Shown here: positions 34,206 through 47,071 of the stretch, in pieces | Layout of the letters: each line of letters starts with the position of its first letter | How positions within the stretch are numbered: position 1 is the stretch's first letter | Assembly (NCBI GenBank): GCA_035772735.1 | Contig: JASDFA010000016.1 | Location: forward strand, 145,402,501-145,466,500 | Source: Datura wrightii | Lineage: Eukaryota > Streptophyta > Magnoliopsida > Solanales > Solanaceae | Reading direction: 5' to 3' | DNA length: 64,000 bases | Notes under the pieces: model-generated | The model's input: only the letters and a program-made list of their open reading frames with translations | What the model was told of the DNA's origin: nothing | Database searches by the model: none | Position numbers and translations under genes: made by a program

Positions 34206-34960
34206 AGAATCGGAATAGATCTCCTCCCAGACACTCAGCCTATCTCCATCCCTCCTTACAGAATGGCTCCAGCTGAGCTTAAGGAGCTGAAGGAGCAGTT
34301 AAAAGATCTCCTTGATAAGGGTTTTATCAGACCTAGCATCTCTCCCTAGGGTGCTCCAGTGCTATTCGTACGTAAGAAAGACGGTACCCTCAGAATGTGT
34401 ATAGATTACCGTCAGCTGAACAAGGTCACGGTTAAGAACAAGTACCCTCTACCCAGAATTGAAAATCTTTTTGAACAACTTCAAGGAGCCAGTTGTTTCT
34501 ATAAGATCGACCTCAGGCCAGGGTACCATCAGTTAAGGGTTAGAGAGAGTGACATAGCAAAAACAACATTTAGAACTCGGTATGGTCACTATGAATTTGT
34601 GGTGATGTACTTTGGGTTAACGAACACCCCAGCAGCCTTCATGGATTTGATGAAAAAGGTTTTCAAGCCGTACTTAGATATGTTCGTCATTGTATTTATC
34701 GATGACATTTTTGTGTACTCCAGAACTGATGAAGAGCATGCCAATCACCTAAGGATAGCATTGTAGACCCTCGGGGATCGCCAGTTATTCACCAAGTTCA
34801 GCAAGTGTGAATTTTGGTTGAAGACTGTGACATTCTTGGGTCATGTGGTCTCAGGTGAGGGGATATAGGTAGATCCTCACAAGATTGCAGCAGGGAAAGA
34901 TTGGCCCAGACCTACCTCCCTTACCGAAATTAGGAGTTTCCTGGGCTTAGCAGGTTATTG
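34206..34960 (+). pseudogene. Element B reverse transcriptase
   Basis: LPDTQPISIPPYRMAPAEL, a TAG at 34347-34349 replacing the Trp of SPWGAP, then an open stretch 34359-34766: LFVRKKDGTLRMCIDYRQL, KIDLRPGYHQ with the first catalytic Asp, MYFGLTNTPAAFMD, and VFIDDIFVYS with the Asp pair. TAG at 34764 and later stops break the thumb and connection (FWLKTVTFLGHVVSGEGI). Confidence 0.9.
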
Positions 34961-35411
34961 CTGCTGATTTGTGGATAGTTTCTCCTCCATAGCATCCCCT
35001 CTAACCAAGTTAACACATAAGAAGGTGAAATTTCAGTGGTTGAATGAGTGTGAGAAGAGTTTTTAGGAGTTAAAAACTCGACTCACGACCGCTCCAGTTT
35101 TTACCCTACCAGAAGGAACAGATGGGTTTGTGGTATATTGTGACGCCTCCAAAGTTGGACTTGGTTGCATTCTGATGCAGCGGGGCAAAGTGATAGCCTA
35201 TGCCTCCAGACAGCTCAAAGTTCATGAGAAGAATTATCCAACTCATGACTTGGAGCTGGTAGCGGTAGTATTCGTGTTAAAGATATGGACACTACTTGTA
35301 CGGAGCTCACATGGGTATGTTCACAGATCATAAGAGCCTTCAGTACGTGTTCAACAGAAGGACCTAAACTTGCGTCAGAGACGATGGTTGGAACTGTAAA
35401 AGGATTATGAC
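34961..35411 (+). pseudogene. Element B RNase H
   Basis: The open part 35130-35333 carries VYCDASKVGLGCILMQRGK with the first catalytic Asp and ASRQLKVHEKNYPTHDLEL with the Glu. After VLKIW a base is lost and TDHKSLQYVF continues in another frame (35320-35350). The LRQRRWLEL segment ends before 35411. Confidence 0.85.
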
Positions 35412-36307
35412 ATGAGTGTGTTGTATCACCCAGGTAAGGCCAATGTAGTGGATGACGCCCTAAGCAAACGGTCTATGGGAAGTGTAGCTCACATTGAGAA
35501 AGATAAGAGGGAATTAGTGAGAGAAGTTCACAGACTAGCCCCGTTAGGGGTGCAACTAGTAGACTCGGCCAAAGGTGGGGTAGTAATGCAAAGCGGGTTA
35601 GATTCGTCCCTGGTGGTTGAAGTTAAATCCAGACAAGATGAAGATCCTGTTCTATCTAAACTCAAGGAAGCGGTTCTCAGAAAGGAGGTTGAGGCTTTCT
35701 CCCAATGGGGAGATGGAGTGCTCTGTTACCAAGGAAGGTTGTGTGTGCCAAATGTTGGTGAGTTGAGATAGAAAATATTGGCTGAAGCACACAGCTCGAG
35801 GTACTCCATTCACCCGGTTGCTACTAAAATGTACCGCAACTTCAGGGACATTTAATGGTGGAACGGCATGAAAAGGGACATTGCCGAATTCGTAACTAAG
35901 TGCCCGAATCGCCAACAAGTCAAGGTGGAGCATCAAAGGCCAGTAGGCATGATCCAAGACATCAGTATACCCACGTGGAGATGGGAAGAAGTAAATATGG
36001 ACTTCATTACAGGTTTACCTTGGACTCACTGGCAGCATGAATCAATCTGGGTGGTAGTAGATCGGATGACCAAGTCAGCTCACTTTCTTCCAGTCAAAAC
36101 CACAAACTCAGCGGAGGACTATGCCAAACTTTATATCCGGGAGTTAGTCAAACTTCATGGGGTTACCTTGTTAATCATTTCAGACAGGGGAGCACAGTTC
36201 ACCTCGCACATCTGGAGGTCCTTTCAGAAGGGACTAGGCATCCAGGTCAAGCTTAGCACGGGTTTTCAACTGCAAACTGATGGGCAAGAAGAGCGAACCA
36301 TTCAGAC
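35412..36307 (+). pseudogene. Element B integrase, N-terminal part
   Basis: 35412-35771 is the RNase H-integrase linker (VLYHPGKANVV to LCVPNVGELR). The zinc segment at 35868 reads KCPNRQQVKVEHQRP: the second Cys of the H-H-C-C site is Arg. Catalytic core: WVVVDRMTKSAHFLPVKTT with the first Asp and LLIISDRGAQFTS with the second, open to 36307, where element C begins. The distal catalytic Glu lies at 46390, beyond C. Confidence 0.9.
36303..36307. repeat. Target-site duplication of C, left copy
   Basis: CAGAC before the LTR start TGTCACGACC at 36308. The right copy at 46319-46323 reads TAAAC: two of five bases differ, both changes being C-to-T or G-to-A. Confidence 0.6.
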
Positions 36308-38768
36308 TGTCACGACCCGAGCGTAGACCCGGATCATAGGCACGGAACAAGGGACCGCAAGAGACTCCAAGTCAACCCATGACATAAGAATTCACTAACT
36401 CATTCAATAAACATGAAGAAACATAATTATAAACTCGGCGAAAGTCTAACTTAACATAACGAAAGAATAAATATCTGAGCTGAACACATGTCTAAGTATG
36501 ATAAGCCTTTAATCTGAACGAGCTGATGGGACAACGCCCCCAACTAGCTCAACAATACTGAAACTGAAAATACATCCAAGATAACTAAAAGTCTAGTCCT
36601 CGAAAGATGAGGACTCAACAACCAAGCAGGTGATAATTCTGATAAGCAGTTATGAATGAGGTTGAACCTGTGATACGGATCCTGCATTATGAAACGATGC
36701 AGCATAGAAGGTATGTGGTCAGTACGTGGAATGTACCGCGTATGAAAGGTAAGTAAAACCTCTTTGATAGCTTCAATAATTTAAAACCATTCATACATAT
36801 AATAAGCTTTTAAGAGTAAGTAGAAGACTACATGCATTCATTCTGAAACCGCACTCTTATCATAACATGTTCATGCATGGCTTTAGAACCTCATAACTTA
36901 CTCGAATGACTCAAAGCTAATACATAAAATTTATATCAATAGCTGAACAATCAGATGAACCTTTCTTGTTGGACATGCATGCATAAGATAATTATCATGA
37001 GTAATGGATATGAAAATTCGAATGATATAGACAGTGGGAGACTTGTCACTTAATCGACATAATACGATAGAGCTTACGCGGTCCAAACTATTACACTCAA
37101 GTGAGCAGAGCCGTCCAAAACCTTGCCAGGGTTATAGACGCTACCATGATATCGATATTAAGCTGAAAGGGGCCAATCGTGCCTGGATAGCTGGGAGGTC
37201 CCATTAACATAATAGAATCAACCTACGTTGGCGCATAGTTTTGGCACGTCGGGTTATCGACCCTTATCCCGCTCGGTGCTAGACTCTTCTCCCAAACATG
37301 CAATGCTCTACATCGTATAAATATGAAGCTCAACATCATCTAGTGACGAAGCTCGACATGAAATCATGCATAAAATCAACATCGTATGAAACGAAGCTCA
37401 ACATTGTCTATTGACAAGGATCATCATGAAATTATGCATATGCTAGACATCATATAAATATGAATCTCATCAATGTCATTTCGATAAAGCTTTGAATAAA
37501 AATCATAGTTAGACTCAACATCATGTGAAATGAAGCTTAACATTGTCCTCAACAAAGATCGACAATAATATACATATCAATTAAGGATTTACGCATAGAG
37601 AAGACGTTATTTTGAAACATACCACAAGCTAGAATTCATAATAAGGGTTAAAGGAAAAGTTCATCTCAACCATGTGGTAAGCTCATGTCGGGGAAAATCA
37701 CAATTTGAAATCATCATTTGGGCATAACCCAAAGCTCTACCATACTTGGGTCTATTTAATCTTCTTTGAAAACATCATCAAAATCATGGGTAAGGTTGAA
37801 AACATATTTTTCATCATATATTCCATCATCATCACATTTTTTCACAATCATTTCTATTATGAACAATCCACACATGGGCGTTTTAGATTCAATTTTTAGA
37901 AAAATAATTTTTGTAAAAGAATTTAAGGTAGAATCTGCCCAAGCTTAGTAAATCACCAATATCAACTCAATTTAATCATACCCATGAGTAGAGATGTAAG
38001 AATCATGCAATTGAATGAAAACCCATACTTGATCATTACAACCAATCACAAATTGATAGGGAATGGGCATGGGTGTGGAAGGAAGCACCCACTCATAGCC
38101 TTACATACCTAGGATTGAAGAATCCTAACTCTTCCTAATTTCCCAGCTGAGATTCCAATTGGAAACCTTGAGAATTCACCTTGATTCTTTTACTCAAACC
38201 CCCAACCTTGAATGCATGAAAGTAATGGCCTAATATGGGTTTTTCTCTGCTAAAAATCCTATATTACGAGCTTAAAACGACGTAGTATATGCCCTTAGAA
38301 CTTAGGAATTACGGAAAAGCCCTTACTGAAATCGCTGAAAATAACTGTCAGGGGGTCCTAACGGACGACCCGACGACTCGTCACCAAGGCACACGATCCG
38401 TTGGTTCGCTCGTTATGTTCACCGGATTATTGGTCTTTCGGGGCTCCTAAACGAGTGACATGACGACTCGTCCCCAGTAGCCACGACCCGTTGCCACTTC
38501 GCGTCAAATGCACTGGATTAATTTTCCAATCTTTCTCTAGAACCACCCCACGACTGACATGACGCTCGTGGTGTCCGACCACGAGTCGTTACATCGCCCG
38601 TGGGGACCTCAAGTCCCTCATCCATCCAAGCCTTCCCATGAGTCACCTGACGACTCGTGGGGTCTCCTCACAAGTCATTTAGTGACTCATTCTGCAACTG
38701 CTGCAACATTTTCTAGTTTTTCTCTAACTCACTTCCAGGTCCGATTCTTGAATTCCTGGGGTATAACA
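36308..38768 (-). repeat. Element C 3' LTR
   Basis: TGTCACGACCCGAGCG to GGGGTATAACA, 2461 bp. U3 holds CACGACTCGTGG-type words at 38365-38700. In the R/U5 half a degenerate 60-70-base unit with GAAGCTCAACAT and GTCTAGTGACGAAGCTC recurs between 37320 and 37560. It differs from the 5' LTR at about 27 of the first 240 aligned bases by my count, mostly transitions. Confidence 0.9.
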
Positions 38769-39012
38769 ATATCTCCCCTTTGGAAACATTTGTCCTCGAA
38801 TGTTAGAAACAAGCAAGAAACATAAACAAGCAATTATCATACTCCAATACTGATTATTTTAACCGAAATTTCATGGAATGACTACCTCCGAAAAGAAATA
38901 CATAACTGAACTAAATTCAAGCATCACATACATTTATCATAACATAATTCAAACTTGCGCACATGAACTAAACATGGAAACTAATTAGAGAATTAGGGCA
39001 AAAACTGATACC
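38769..39012 (-). promoter_or_regulatory. Element C polypurine tract and 3' tail
   Basis: ATATCTCCCCTTTGG (38769-38783) is the tract on the minus strand. TTTGTCCTCGAAT at 38789-38801 is the pre-tract word with one change. The rest is noncoding. Confidence 0.75.
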
Positions 39013-39857
39013 TTAAGTTGGAATTGAGCCGGTAGAGAACAAATGTGGGTATCTAGCCATCATGTCAGCTTCAGCCTCCCACGTAGCTCCTTCAACATGT
39101 TGACTCCTCCATAGAACCTTAACTAAAGCTACCTCTTTGTTCGCTATCCTTCGAACTTGTCGATCCAAAATTTCAACCAAAATTTCTTCATAATTGAGGC
39201 TATCTTTCATAAGAACGTTGTCTACCAGAACTACCAAGGCTGTATCACCCAAGCACTTCTTCAAAAGTGATACATGGAACATGGGATGAACTGAAGCCAA
39301 TTCTGAAGGTAAGTCCAACTCATACGCCACCCTACCAATTCTTCTTACAACCCGGTAGGGGCCTACATAGCGGGGACTGAGTTTACCTTTCTTTCCAAAC
39401 CACATGACTCCCTTCATGGGAGATACCTTTAGAAACACCCAGTCGTCTACACCAAACTCCAATTCTCTTCTCCTCACATCAGCATATGATTTCTGACGAC
39501 TCTGAGCGGTTTTTAATCGGTCCCTTATCAACTGAACCTTAATCATCGCCTCATGAACCAAATCTGGTCCTACCATAGCTGCCTCACCAACCTCGAACCA
39601 TCCGATGGGAGATCTGCACCTTCACCCGTAAAGGGCCTCGAACGGTGTCACCTGGATACTAGAGTGGTAACTATTATTATAAGCAAACTCGATCAAGGGA
39701 AAATGATCATCCCTACTACCTTTAAATCCATAACACACGCCCTCAAAATATCCTTAAGAGTCTAAATGGTTCATTATGCTTGTCCGTCTATCTGAGGATG
39801 AAAAGTTGTGTTTAGCTTAGCCTGAGTCCCGAGCCCCTTTTGAAATGAACGCTAGAA
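39013..39857 (-). pseudogene. Element C integrase C-terminal half
   Basis: The open part 39576-39013 gives the GPYRVVRRIGRVAYELDLPSE segment of the GPY/F domain, the VFHVSLLKKCLGD stretch, ILDRQVRRIANKEVALVKV and the tail GATWEAEADMMARYPHLF, the Tekay type chromodomain-like end thought to guide insertion to heterochromatin. The part with the distal catalytic Glu (FAYNNSYHS, about 39670) has stops or shifts. Confidence 0.9.
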
Positions 39858-40676
39858 TTAAAAAGTAAACTGAGTACCTCGGTCTGAAATAATAGACAAG
39901 GGCACTCCATGAAGCCGAACCAACTCCCCGATATACAACTTAGCATGATGATCTGTTGAATTCGTGGTCTTGACTGGTAGGAAGTGTGCAACCTTGGTCA
40001 ACCTATCCACCAGAACCCAAATGGAGTCGTATTGTCGGCGAGTACGAGGTAGACCTCTAATGAAGTCCATATTGATTTCTTCCCACTTCCAAGTGGGGAT
40101 GGAAATATCCTGAAGTACACCTCCAGGTCTTTGATGCTCGACCTTCACTTGCTGACAGTTTGGACATTTTGCTACGAACTCGATAATATCCTTCTTCATA
40201 CCACCCCACCAATAGGTTCGTAAATCCTGATACATTTTCATGGATCCTAGATGAATGGAATATCTGGAACCATGTGCCTCATGCAATATCCGAACTCTCA
40301 GATTATAAACATACGGAACACATAGTCAACCCTGGTATCGTAGCACACCATCTCCCCCTTGGGAGAAAATTTCCACTTTCTGACTCCGCACCGCCTCTTT
40401 AAGCTTCCTCAATATTGGATCCTCATCTTGCCTGGATTTAACATCAACTACCAAGGACGATTCCGACCCGTTATGCACAACAACTCTGCCATCGGTGGAA
40501 TCGGTCAATCTAACTCCCAGCCCTACAAGTCGGTAAACATCTTTCACCAATTCCTTCTTCCCCTCATCCATATGGGACACACTCTCCATTGAGAGCCTAC
40601 TGAGCACATCCCCGACCATATTAGCCTTGCCCGGGTGGTAAAGGACACTCATGTCATAATCCTTAAGTAACTCCAA
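39858..40676 (-). pseudogene. Element C integrase N-terminal half and linker
   Basis: 40676-40326 is the linker (ELLKDYDMSVLYHPGKAN, LSMESVSHMDEGKKELVKD, ending GGDGVLRYQG). 40286-39858 carries MHEAHGSRYSIH with zinc-binding His, KCPNCQQVKVEHQRPGG with both Cys, WVLVDRLTKVAHFLPVKTT (first Asp) and LSIISDRGTQF (second Asp). A stop lies between the two open parts near 40320. Confidence 0.9.
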
Positions 40677-41160
40677 TCATCTCCTTTGCCGAAGATTTAG
40701 ATCTTTCTGCGTGAACACATATTGCAAACTCTTGTGATCCGTAAATACATCCACGTGGACCCTATACAAGTAATGCCGCCATATCTTCAATGCGAATACC
40801 ACCGCAGCCAATTCAAGATCGTGGGTCGGGTAATTCTTTTCATGCACCTTCAGCTGTCGAGAGGCATAAGCTATCACCCTTCCCCGCTGCATCAACACAC
40901 CCCCAAGTCCAACTCTGGAAGCATCACAATACACCACGAAACCATCGTTACCCTCAGGTAGGGTCAACACTGGTGCTGAAGTAAGTCGAGCCTTCAACTC
41001 TTGGAAGTTTTTCTCACAAGCCTCCGACCATTGAAGCTTTACCTTCTTCTGAGTCAATTTAGTCAAAGGCGTTGTAATGGATGAGAAACTCTCCACAAAC
41101 CTCCGATAGTAGCCAGCTAAGCCCAAGAAACTCCGAATATCCCAAGGATTCATCGGTCTA
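40677..41160 (-). pseudogene. Element C RNase H and connection
   Basis: Part of one open frame, 41309-40677 (210 codons). Connection SFLGLAGYYRRFVESFSS and LTKLTQKKVKLQWSEACEK, then RNase H: VYCDASRVGLGGVLMQRGR, ASRQLKVHEKNYPTHDLEL, LYRVHVDVFTDHKSLQYVF. The catalytic Asp, Glu and Asp are all present. The frame stops in RQRR, one codon before the usual Trp. Confidence 0.9.
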
Positions 41161-42080
41161 GGCCAATTCTTCATCGCCTCGATTTTCTGCGAATTTACTT
41201 TTATGCCTTCACTAGACACCACATCTCCCAAGAATGCCACAGAGTCCAACCAAAACTCACACTTGCTGAACTTTGCGTACAATTGGCTATCCTTGAGGGT
41301 CTGAAGCACTACTATCAGGTGAGCGTCATGCTCCTCCTAGCTCCAAGAATATACCAAGATGTCATCAATGAACACGATCATGAACATGTCCAAATATGGC
41401 TTGAACACTTTGTTCATCAGGTCCATAAAAGTTGCAAGAGCATTCGTTAGTCCAAAAGACATAACTAAAAGTCATAATGACCATACCGTGTTTTGAATGC
41501 CGTCTTCGGAATATCACTCTCCCGAACTCTGAGTTGATGATACCCAAATCTGAGATCTATCTTCGAGAAACACTTAGCACCCTATGTCTGATCTAACAAA
41601 TCATCAATCTTGGGTAATGGGTACCTGTTCTTGACAGTGAATTTGTTCAACTATCGATAATCAATGCACATACGAAGGGAACTATCTTTCTTCCGAACAA
41701 ATAATACTGGTGCGCCCCATGGAGACTGGCTCGGTCTAATGAAATCCTTATCTATAAAATCCTTTAACTGATCCTTCAACTCTTTTAGCTCGGATGGAGC
41801 CATCCTATAGGGAGGAATAGATATAGGTTGCGTATCGGGAAGGAGGTCGATACCGAAGTCAATTTCTCGCTCGGGAGGAATACCTGACAAATCATCCGAA
41901 ATGACCTCTGGATACTCACGTACTACTGGAACTGATTGAATAGTCGGGGTCTCGGACTCAACATCCTTGACCCTAACCGAATGATACATGCAACCCTTGA
42001 AAATCATATTCCTGGCCTTGAGGTAGGAAATGAAGCGACCTATAGGCACAACTGAACTACCCTTCCATTCTAAGATTGGC
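41161..42080 (-). pseudogene. Element C reverse transcriptase
   Basis: The N-terminal part is in the open frame 42247-41651 (PEREIDFGIDLLPDTQPISI, FIRPSQSPWGAPVLFVRKKD, LRMCIDYR), which ends where the Gln of YRQLNK is a stop. The palm near 41370 reads F-I-D-D-I-L-V-Y-S on the minus strand, so the catalytic pair is kept. Frames shift between 41650 and 41310. Confidence 0.9.
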
Positions 42081-42480
42081 TCACCCGAGAGTCTGAACTC
42101 TACTGACTGGGTCTTGCAATTAATGGAAGCATAACAAGCATACAACCAATCCATGCCGAGAATAATATCGAAATCGGTCATGGCTAACTCTATCAGATCT
42201 ACTGAGGTGACCTTATGGAGAACCAAGATCGGGCAATTACTATACACCCATCTAGCTATAACTGAAAAAAAATTGGAGTAGAAACCGAGAAGGATTTTGT
42301 CAAGACATCGGGACTGACTCCGAAGCTACTGGCTACATAAGATGTCACAAAGGACAAGGTGGCCCCTAGATCTAACAATGCATAAACATCAACATGGAAG
42401 ACTCGTAATATACCAGTAACCATGTTCGGGGAGACCTCCTGCTCCTGATAGGATGCTAGGGCATAGAATCTGTTCTGGCG
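42081..42480 (-). pseudogene. Element C protease
   Basis: The Asp motif (YALLDLGATLSFV) is near 42370. The later half is open from 42247: VLHKVTSVDLIELAMTDFDI, ILGMDWLYACYASINCKTQ, VEFRLSGEPILEWKG. One frameshift near 42265 lies in the equivalent of STPVGDS. Confidence 0.85.
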
Positions 42481-43641
42481 CTGACCACCAGCTGCATTGG
42501 TAGATGCCCCTTAATGTGCTGAGCTAGGGGGTGGGGCTGCTGAGCTAGAAGTTGGGCCACGACCCCCAACCTGATCCTTTCTCGCTGCTAGACAATCTCT
42601 AAGCATGTGTCCTGGTTGCCTGCACTCGAACCTGCCAAGCACTGGCCTGTATGCCCTCTTCCACATCTGCGACAAGTTGGAACACCTGAATCTGTGGGCC
42701 TGCTGCTCTGACCCCTCGAGCCTGATGCTCGCCCTCTCTGATCATGCCTAGGCCAAGATGGCACACTCAAGGCTAATGAAGCTGGGGCGGATGATCTACA
42801 GTGGGTCTGCTGACCGTGCCCACCGCCGGACCCCTGTTGGGAGAATCTGCGGCCCTCTGTCCTGGCCCTCTTGGCCTTTCTCTCTCGAATGTGTCACCTC
42901 CATCTGCTGGGCTTACAACACCATCCGAGGGAAGTCCATATCCTGATAGAGCATAGAAATCCTGCATTCCTTATCCAAGTAACCTACTATCCCATGCACA
43001 AACCTGCTCACTCGCGCCCTCTGGTCAGCCACTAACTCAGGAGCATACTTCAATAGGCGGGTGAACTCAAGGAAATACTCTAGTACCATCATCCTCCCTT
43101 ACTTCAGATTTATGAACTCCACTGCCTTTAGCTCCCTCATCTACCGAGGGAAGAACCGATCCAGGAATTCAACATGGAACTCTTCCCAAGTGACCGGACC
43201 TGCTCCAGCAACCCTGCTATCTTTCCACTGGCGGAACCAACTATGCGCAACCCCCTTCAAATAGTAGGAGGCCAACTCTGCACACTCTACACTACTCAGC
43301 CCCATAACCTGGGTGATCTTGACAATCTCATCAATGAAGTCGTGCGGGTCCTTATCTACCTTGGACCCCAAAAACTCCGGCGGATTCATCCTCAAGAAGT
43401 CCCTAACTCGAGCTACCGCCGCATTACCATTTTGCGGAACATGCACAATGGCATGCTGATTGACCTGGGCGGTCAAGGCCTGCACTAGCATCTTAATGGC
43501 AACTCGAAACTCAATGTGGGCGGCTTGCTCCGGTGCTTGAGGCTCCTGAACTAGTGGGACCTATTGATGCCTACGACCCATGCCATCCTCGTGGCCTTCA
43601 CTTTCACCATTTCTCCTTCCATTCATCCTTCAAGGAGCCAT
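42481..43641 (-). pseudogene. Element C gag
   Basis: The ATG at 43641 is followed two codons later by TGA, where a related copy has a basic residue. A second ATG at 43626 opens NGRRNGE. A TAG near 43560 interrupts the Gly-rich N-terminus. The capsid-like part 43491-43141 is open: MLVQALTAQVNQ, NPPEFLGSKVDKDPHDFIDEI, ASYYLKGVAHSWFRQW, FHVEFLDRFFPR. The zinc knuckle at about 42700-42635 reads CRRCGRGHTGQC. Confidence 0.9.
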
Positions 43642-43851
43642 GATTCTGCAATCGCAAATAGCACGAATTAGAGCGATAGAAAGACTCTTCATCGCACAAC
43701 ATAGATCATGAAAGATCGAAACATTTCCTAGAACATTTCGTAGCCTCTTTGTCATAACTGTGGCGAGCTTCACACTCATGAAAAAGACTCTACCTAACGC
43801 AGCTTTCAGACTCCCTAGTACACTTCGAACCTATGGCTCTGATATGAAGTT
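43642..43851 (-). promoter_or_regulatory. Element C leader with primer site and in-frame upstream start
   Basis: GGCTCTGATATGAA at 43835-43848 is the initiator-Met site with two changes. ATGAGTGTGAAG starts at 43779. Through one extra base it passes the usual stop and stays open for 46 codons into the gag ATG at 43641. Confidence 0.75.
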
Positions 43852-46318
43852 TGCCACGACCCGAGCGTAGACCCGGATCGTAGACACGGGACAAGGGACC
43901 CCGAAAGACCCCAAGTCAACCCATGGCATATGCATTCTCTAACTCATTCAATAAACATGAAGAAACATAATTATAAACTCAGCAGAAGTCTAACTTAACA
44001 TAACGACAGAATAAGCATCTGAGTTGAACACATGTCTAAGCCTAATAAGCCTCTAATCTGGACGAGTTGATGGGATAATGCCCCCAACTAGCTCAACAAT
44101 ACTGAAACTGAAAATACATCGAAGATAACTGAAAGTCTATTCCTCGAAAGATGAGGACTCAACATCCAAGAAGGTGATAATTTTGATAAGCGGCTATGAA
44201 CGAGGCTGAACCTGTGGTACAGATCCTGCGTCATGAAACATTGCAGTATAGAAGGTATGCGGTCAATACGTGGAGTGTACCGAGTATGAGAGGTAAGTAA
44301 AACCGATTTGATAGCATCAATCATTTAAAACCATTCATACATATAATAAGCTTTTAAGAGTAAGTAGAAGACTACATGCATTCATTCTGAAATCGCACTC
44401 TTATCATAACGTGCTCATGCATGGCTTTAGAACCTCATAACTGACTCAAATTTACTCAAAGCTAACACATAACATTTATATCAAAAGCTGAAAAATGAGA
44501 TAAACCTTGCTTATTGAATATACATGCATAAGATAATTATTATGAGTAATGGATATACAAATTCGAATGGAATAGAAAGTGGGAGACTCCTCACTTAATC
44601 GACATACCAGGATAGAGCTTACATGGTCCCGACTATTACACTCAAATGGGTAGAGCCATCCAAAACCTTGCCAGTATTAAGGACGCTATCATGATATCGA
44701 CATCAAGTTGAAAGGGGCCAATCGAGCCTGGGATAGCTCACAAGGGAGGTCCCAATAACATAATAGAATCAACCTACATTGGCGCATAGTTCTGGGGCGT
44801 AGGGTTATCGACCCTTAGCCCACTCGGTGCTAGACTCTTTTCCCAAACATGCAATGCTCTACATCGTATAAACACGAAGCTCAACATAGTCTAGTGACAA
44901 AGCTCAACATGAAATCATGCATAAAATCAACATCGTATGAAACAAAGCTCAACATTGTCTATTGACAAGGCTCATCATAAAATCATGCATACGCTAGACA
45001 TCATATAAATATGAAGCTCAACAATGTCATTTCGACAAAGCTTTGAATAAAAATCATAGTTAGACTCAACATCATGTGAAATGAAGCTTAACATTGTCCT
45101 CAACAAAACTTGGGAATAATATACATATCAATTAAGGATTTGCGCATAGAGAAGGCATTATTTTGAAACATACTACAAGCTAAAATTCATAATAAGGGTT
45201 AAAAGAAAATTTCATCTCAACCATGTGCTAAGCTCATGTCGGGGAAAATCACAATTTGAAATCATCATTTGGGCATAACCCAAAGCTCTACCACACTTGA
45301 TTCTATTTAATCTTCTTTGAAAACATCATCAAAATCATGGGTAAGGTTGAAAACATGTTTTTCATCATATATTCCATCATCATCACATTTTTCCACATCA
45401 CTTCTATTATGGACAATCCACATATGAGCGTTTTAGATTCAATTTTTAGAAAAATAATTTTTGTAAAAGAATTTAAGGTAGGATCCACCCAAGCTCAATA
45501 AATCACCTATATCAACTCAATATAATCATACCCATGAGTAGAGATGTAAGAATCATGCAATTGAAAGAAAACCCATACTTGATCATCACAACCAATCACA
45601 AATTGATAGGGAATAGGCATGGGTGTGGAAGGAAGCACCCACTCATAGTCTTACATACCTAGGATTGAAGAATCCTAACTCTTCCTAATTGCCCAGCTGA
45701 GATTCCAATTGAAAACCTTGAGAATTCACCTTGATTCTTCTACTCAAACCCCCAACCTTGCATGCATGAAAGTAATGGCCTAAGATAGGTTTTTCTCTGC
45801 TAAAAACCCTCTATTACGAGCTTTAAACGACTTAGTATAGGCCCTTAGAATTTAGAAATTACGGAAAAGCCCTTACTGAAATTGCTGAAAATAACTGTCA
45901 GGGGATCCTAACGGACGACCTGATGACTCGTCACCAGGGCACACGATCCGTTGGTTCGCTCGTTAAGTTCACTGGATAACTGGTTTGCCGAGGCTCCTAA
46001 CGAGTGACATGACGACTCATTCCCAGCAGACACGACCTGTTGCCACTTCGCGTCAAATGCACTGGATCAATTTCCCAATCTTCCTCTAGAACCACCCCAC
46101 GACTGACATGATGACTCGTGGTGTTCGACCACGAGTCGTTACATCGCCCCTGGGGACCTCGAGTCCCTCATCCATCCAGTCCTTCCCATGAGTCACCTGA
46201 CGACTCGTGGGATCTCCTCACGAGTCATTTAGTGACTCGTTCTGCAATTGCTGCAACATTTTCCAGCTTTTCTCCGATTCACTTTCGGGTCCGATTCTTG
46301 AATTCTCGGGGTATAACA
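43852..46318 (-). repeat. Element C 5' LTR
   Basis: TGCCACGACCCGAGCG to GGGGTATAACA, 2467 bp. U3 array at 45905-46245 (GACTCGTGG, CACGAGTCGTT); degenerate GAAGCTCAACAT units at 44870-45110, as in the 3' LTR. The right flank TAAAC is the decayed duplication of CAGAC. No gene. Confidence 0.9.
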
Positions 46319-47071
46319 TAAACCCTGGTGGATATGTTAAGAAAATGCACAATTGATTTTAAGGGTAATTAGGATGACCATATGTCTCTGATCGAGTTTG
46401 CGTACAACAATAGCTACCAATCCAGCATTCAGATGGCCCTATTTGAAGCATAGTATGGTAGAAGGTGTAGATCTCCTATAGGGTGGTTTGACGTTGGTGA
46501 AGCTACTTTGATAGGGCTAGAATCGGTTCACGAGGCAATGCAGAAAGTTTAGCTCATCCAAGACAAGCTAAAAACAGCCCAGAGCTATCAAAAATCTTAT
46601 CTCGACGTGTGGTGAAAAGAATTGGAGTTTGTAGTTGACGACTGGGTATACCTAAAAATATCGCCTGTGAAAGGGGTAATGAGGTTTGGAAATATGGGGA
46701 AACTCAGTCCTAGGTATGTGAGACCATATAGAATTTTACGGCGTATTGGCAAGGTGGCCTATGAGCTAGAGTTGCCTTCAGAACTGGCAACTGTACACCC
46801 AGTTTTCCATGTATCACTTTTGAAAAAGTGTATTGGAGATCCAACCTTTTTGGTGCCATTGGATAGTGTGGAAGTCAAGCATAGTCTCACCTATAAGGAG
46901 GTACCAGCCCCGATCCTTGATCGTCAAATTCGTAAATTGAGGAATAAGGAAGTTGCTTTAGTAAAGGTGTTATGGAGAAATCAGCAAGTTGAGGGAGCTA
47001 TATGGGAAGTTGATGCGGATATGATGACTAAATACCCCCACTTGTTCCCTACTGGCTCAGTTTCAGTTTGA
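46319..47071 (+). pseudogene. Element B integrase, C-terminal part
   Basis: Resumes B's integrase after C: SLIEFAYNNSYQSSIQMAL with the distal catalytic Glu, RRCRSPIGWFDVGEA, then stops near 46450, 46550 and 46615. It is open from 46622 to 47071: FVVDDWVYLKISPVKGVMRF, YVRPYRILRRIGKVAYELEL, ILDRQIRKLRNKEVALVKV and the chromodomain-like end VEGAIWEVDADMMTKYPHLF. Confidence 0.9.

Larger units (their letters stand above)
36308..46318 (-). mobile_element. Element C: complete Tekay-like element, minus strand
   Basis: Two LTRs (36308-38768 and 43852-46318), an initiator-Met primer site, gag, protease, RT, RNase H, integrase and chromodomain-like tail, a polypurine tract, 10011 bp. It lies inside B's integrase, and the integrase reading of B resumes at 46324. 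The gene set is complete but interrupted at several places. It is the best-preserved chromovirus in the window. Confidence 0.9.
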
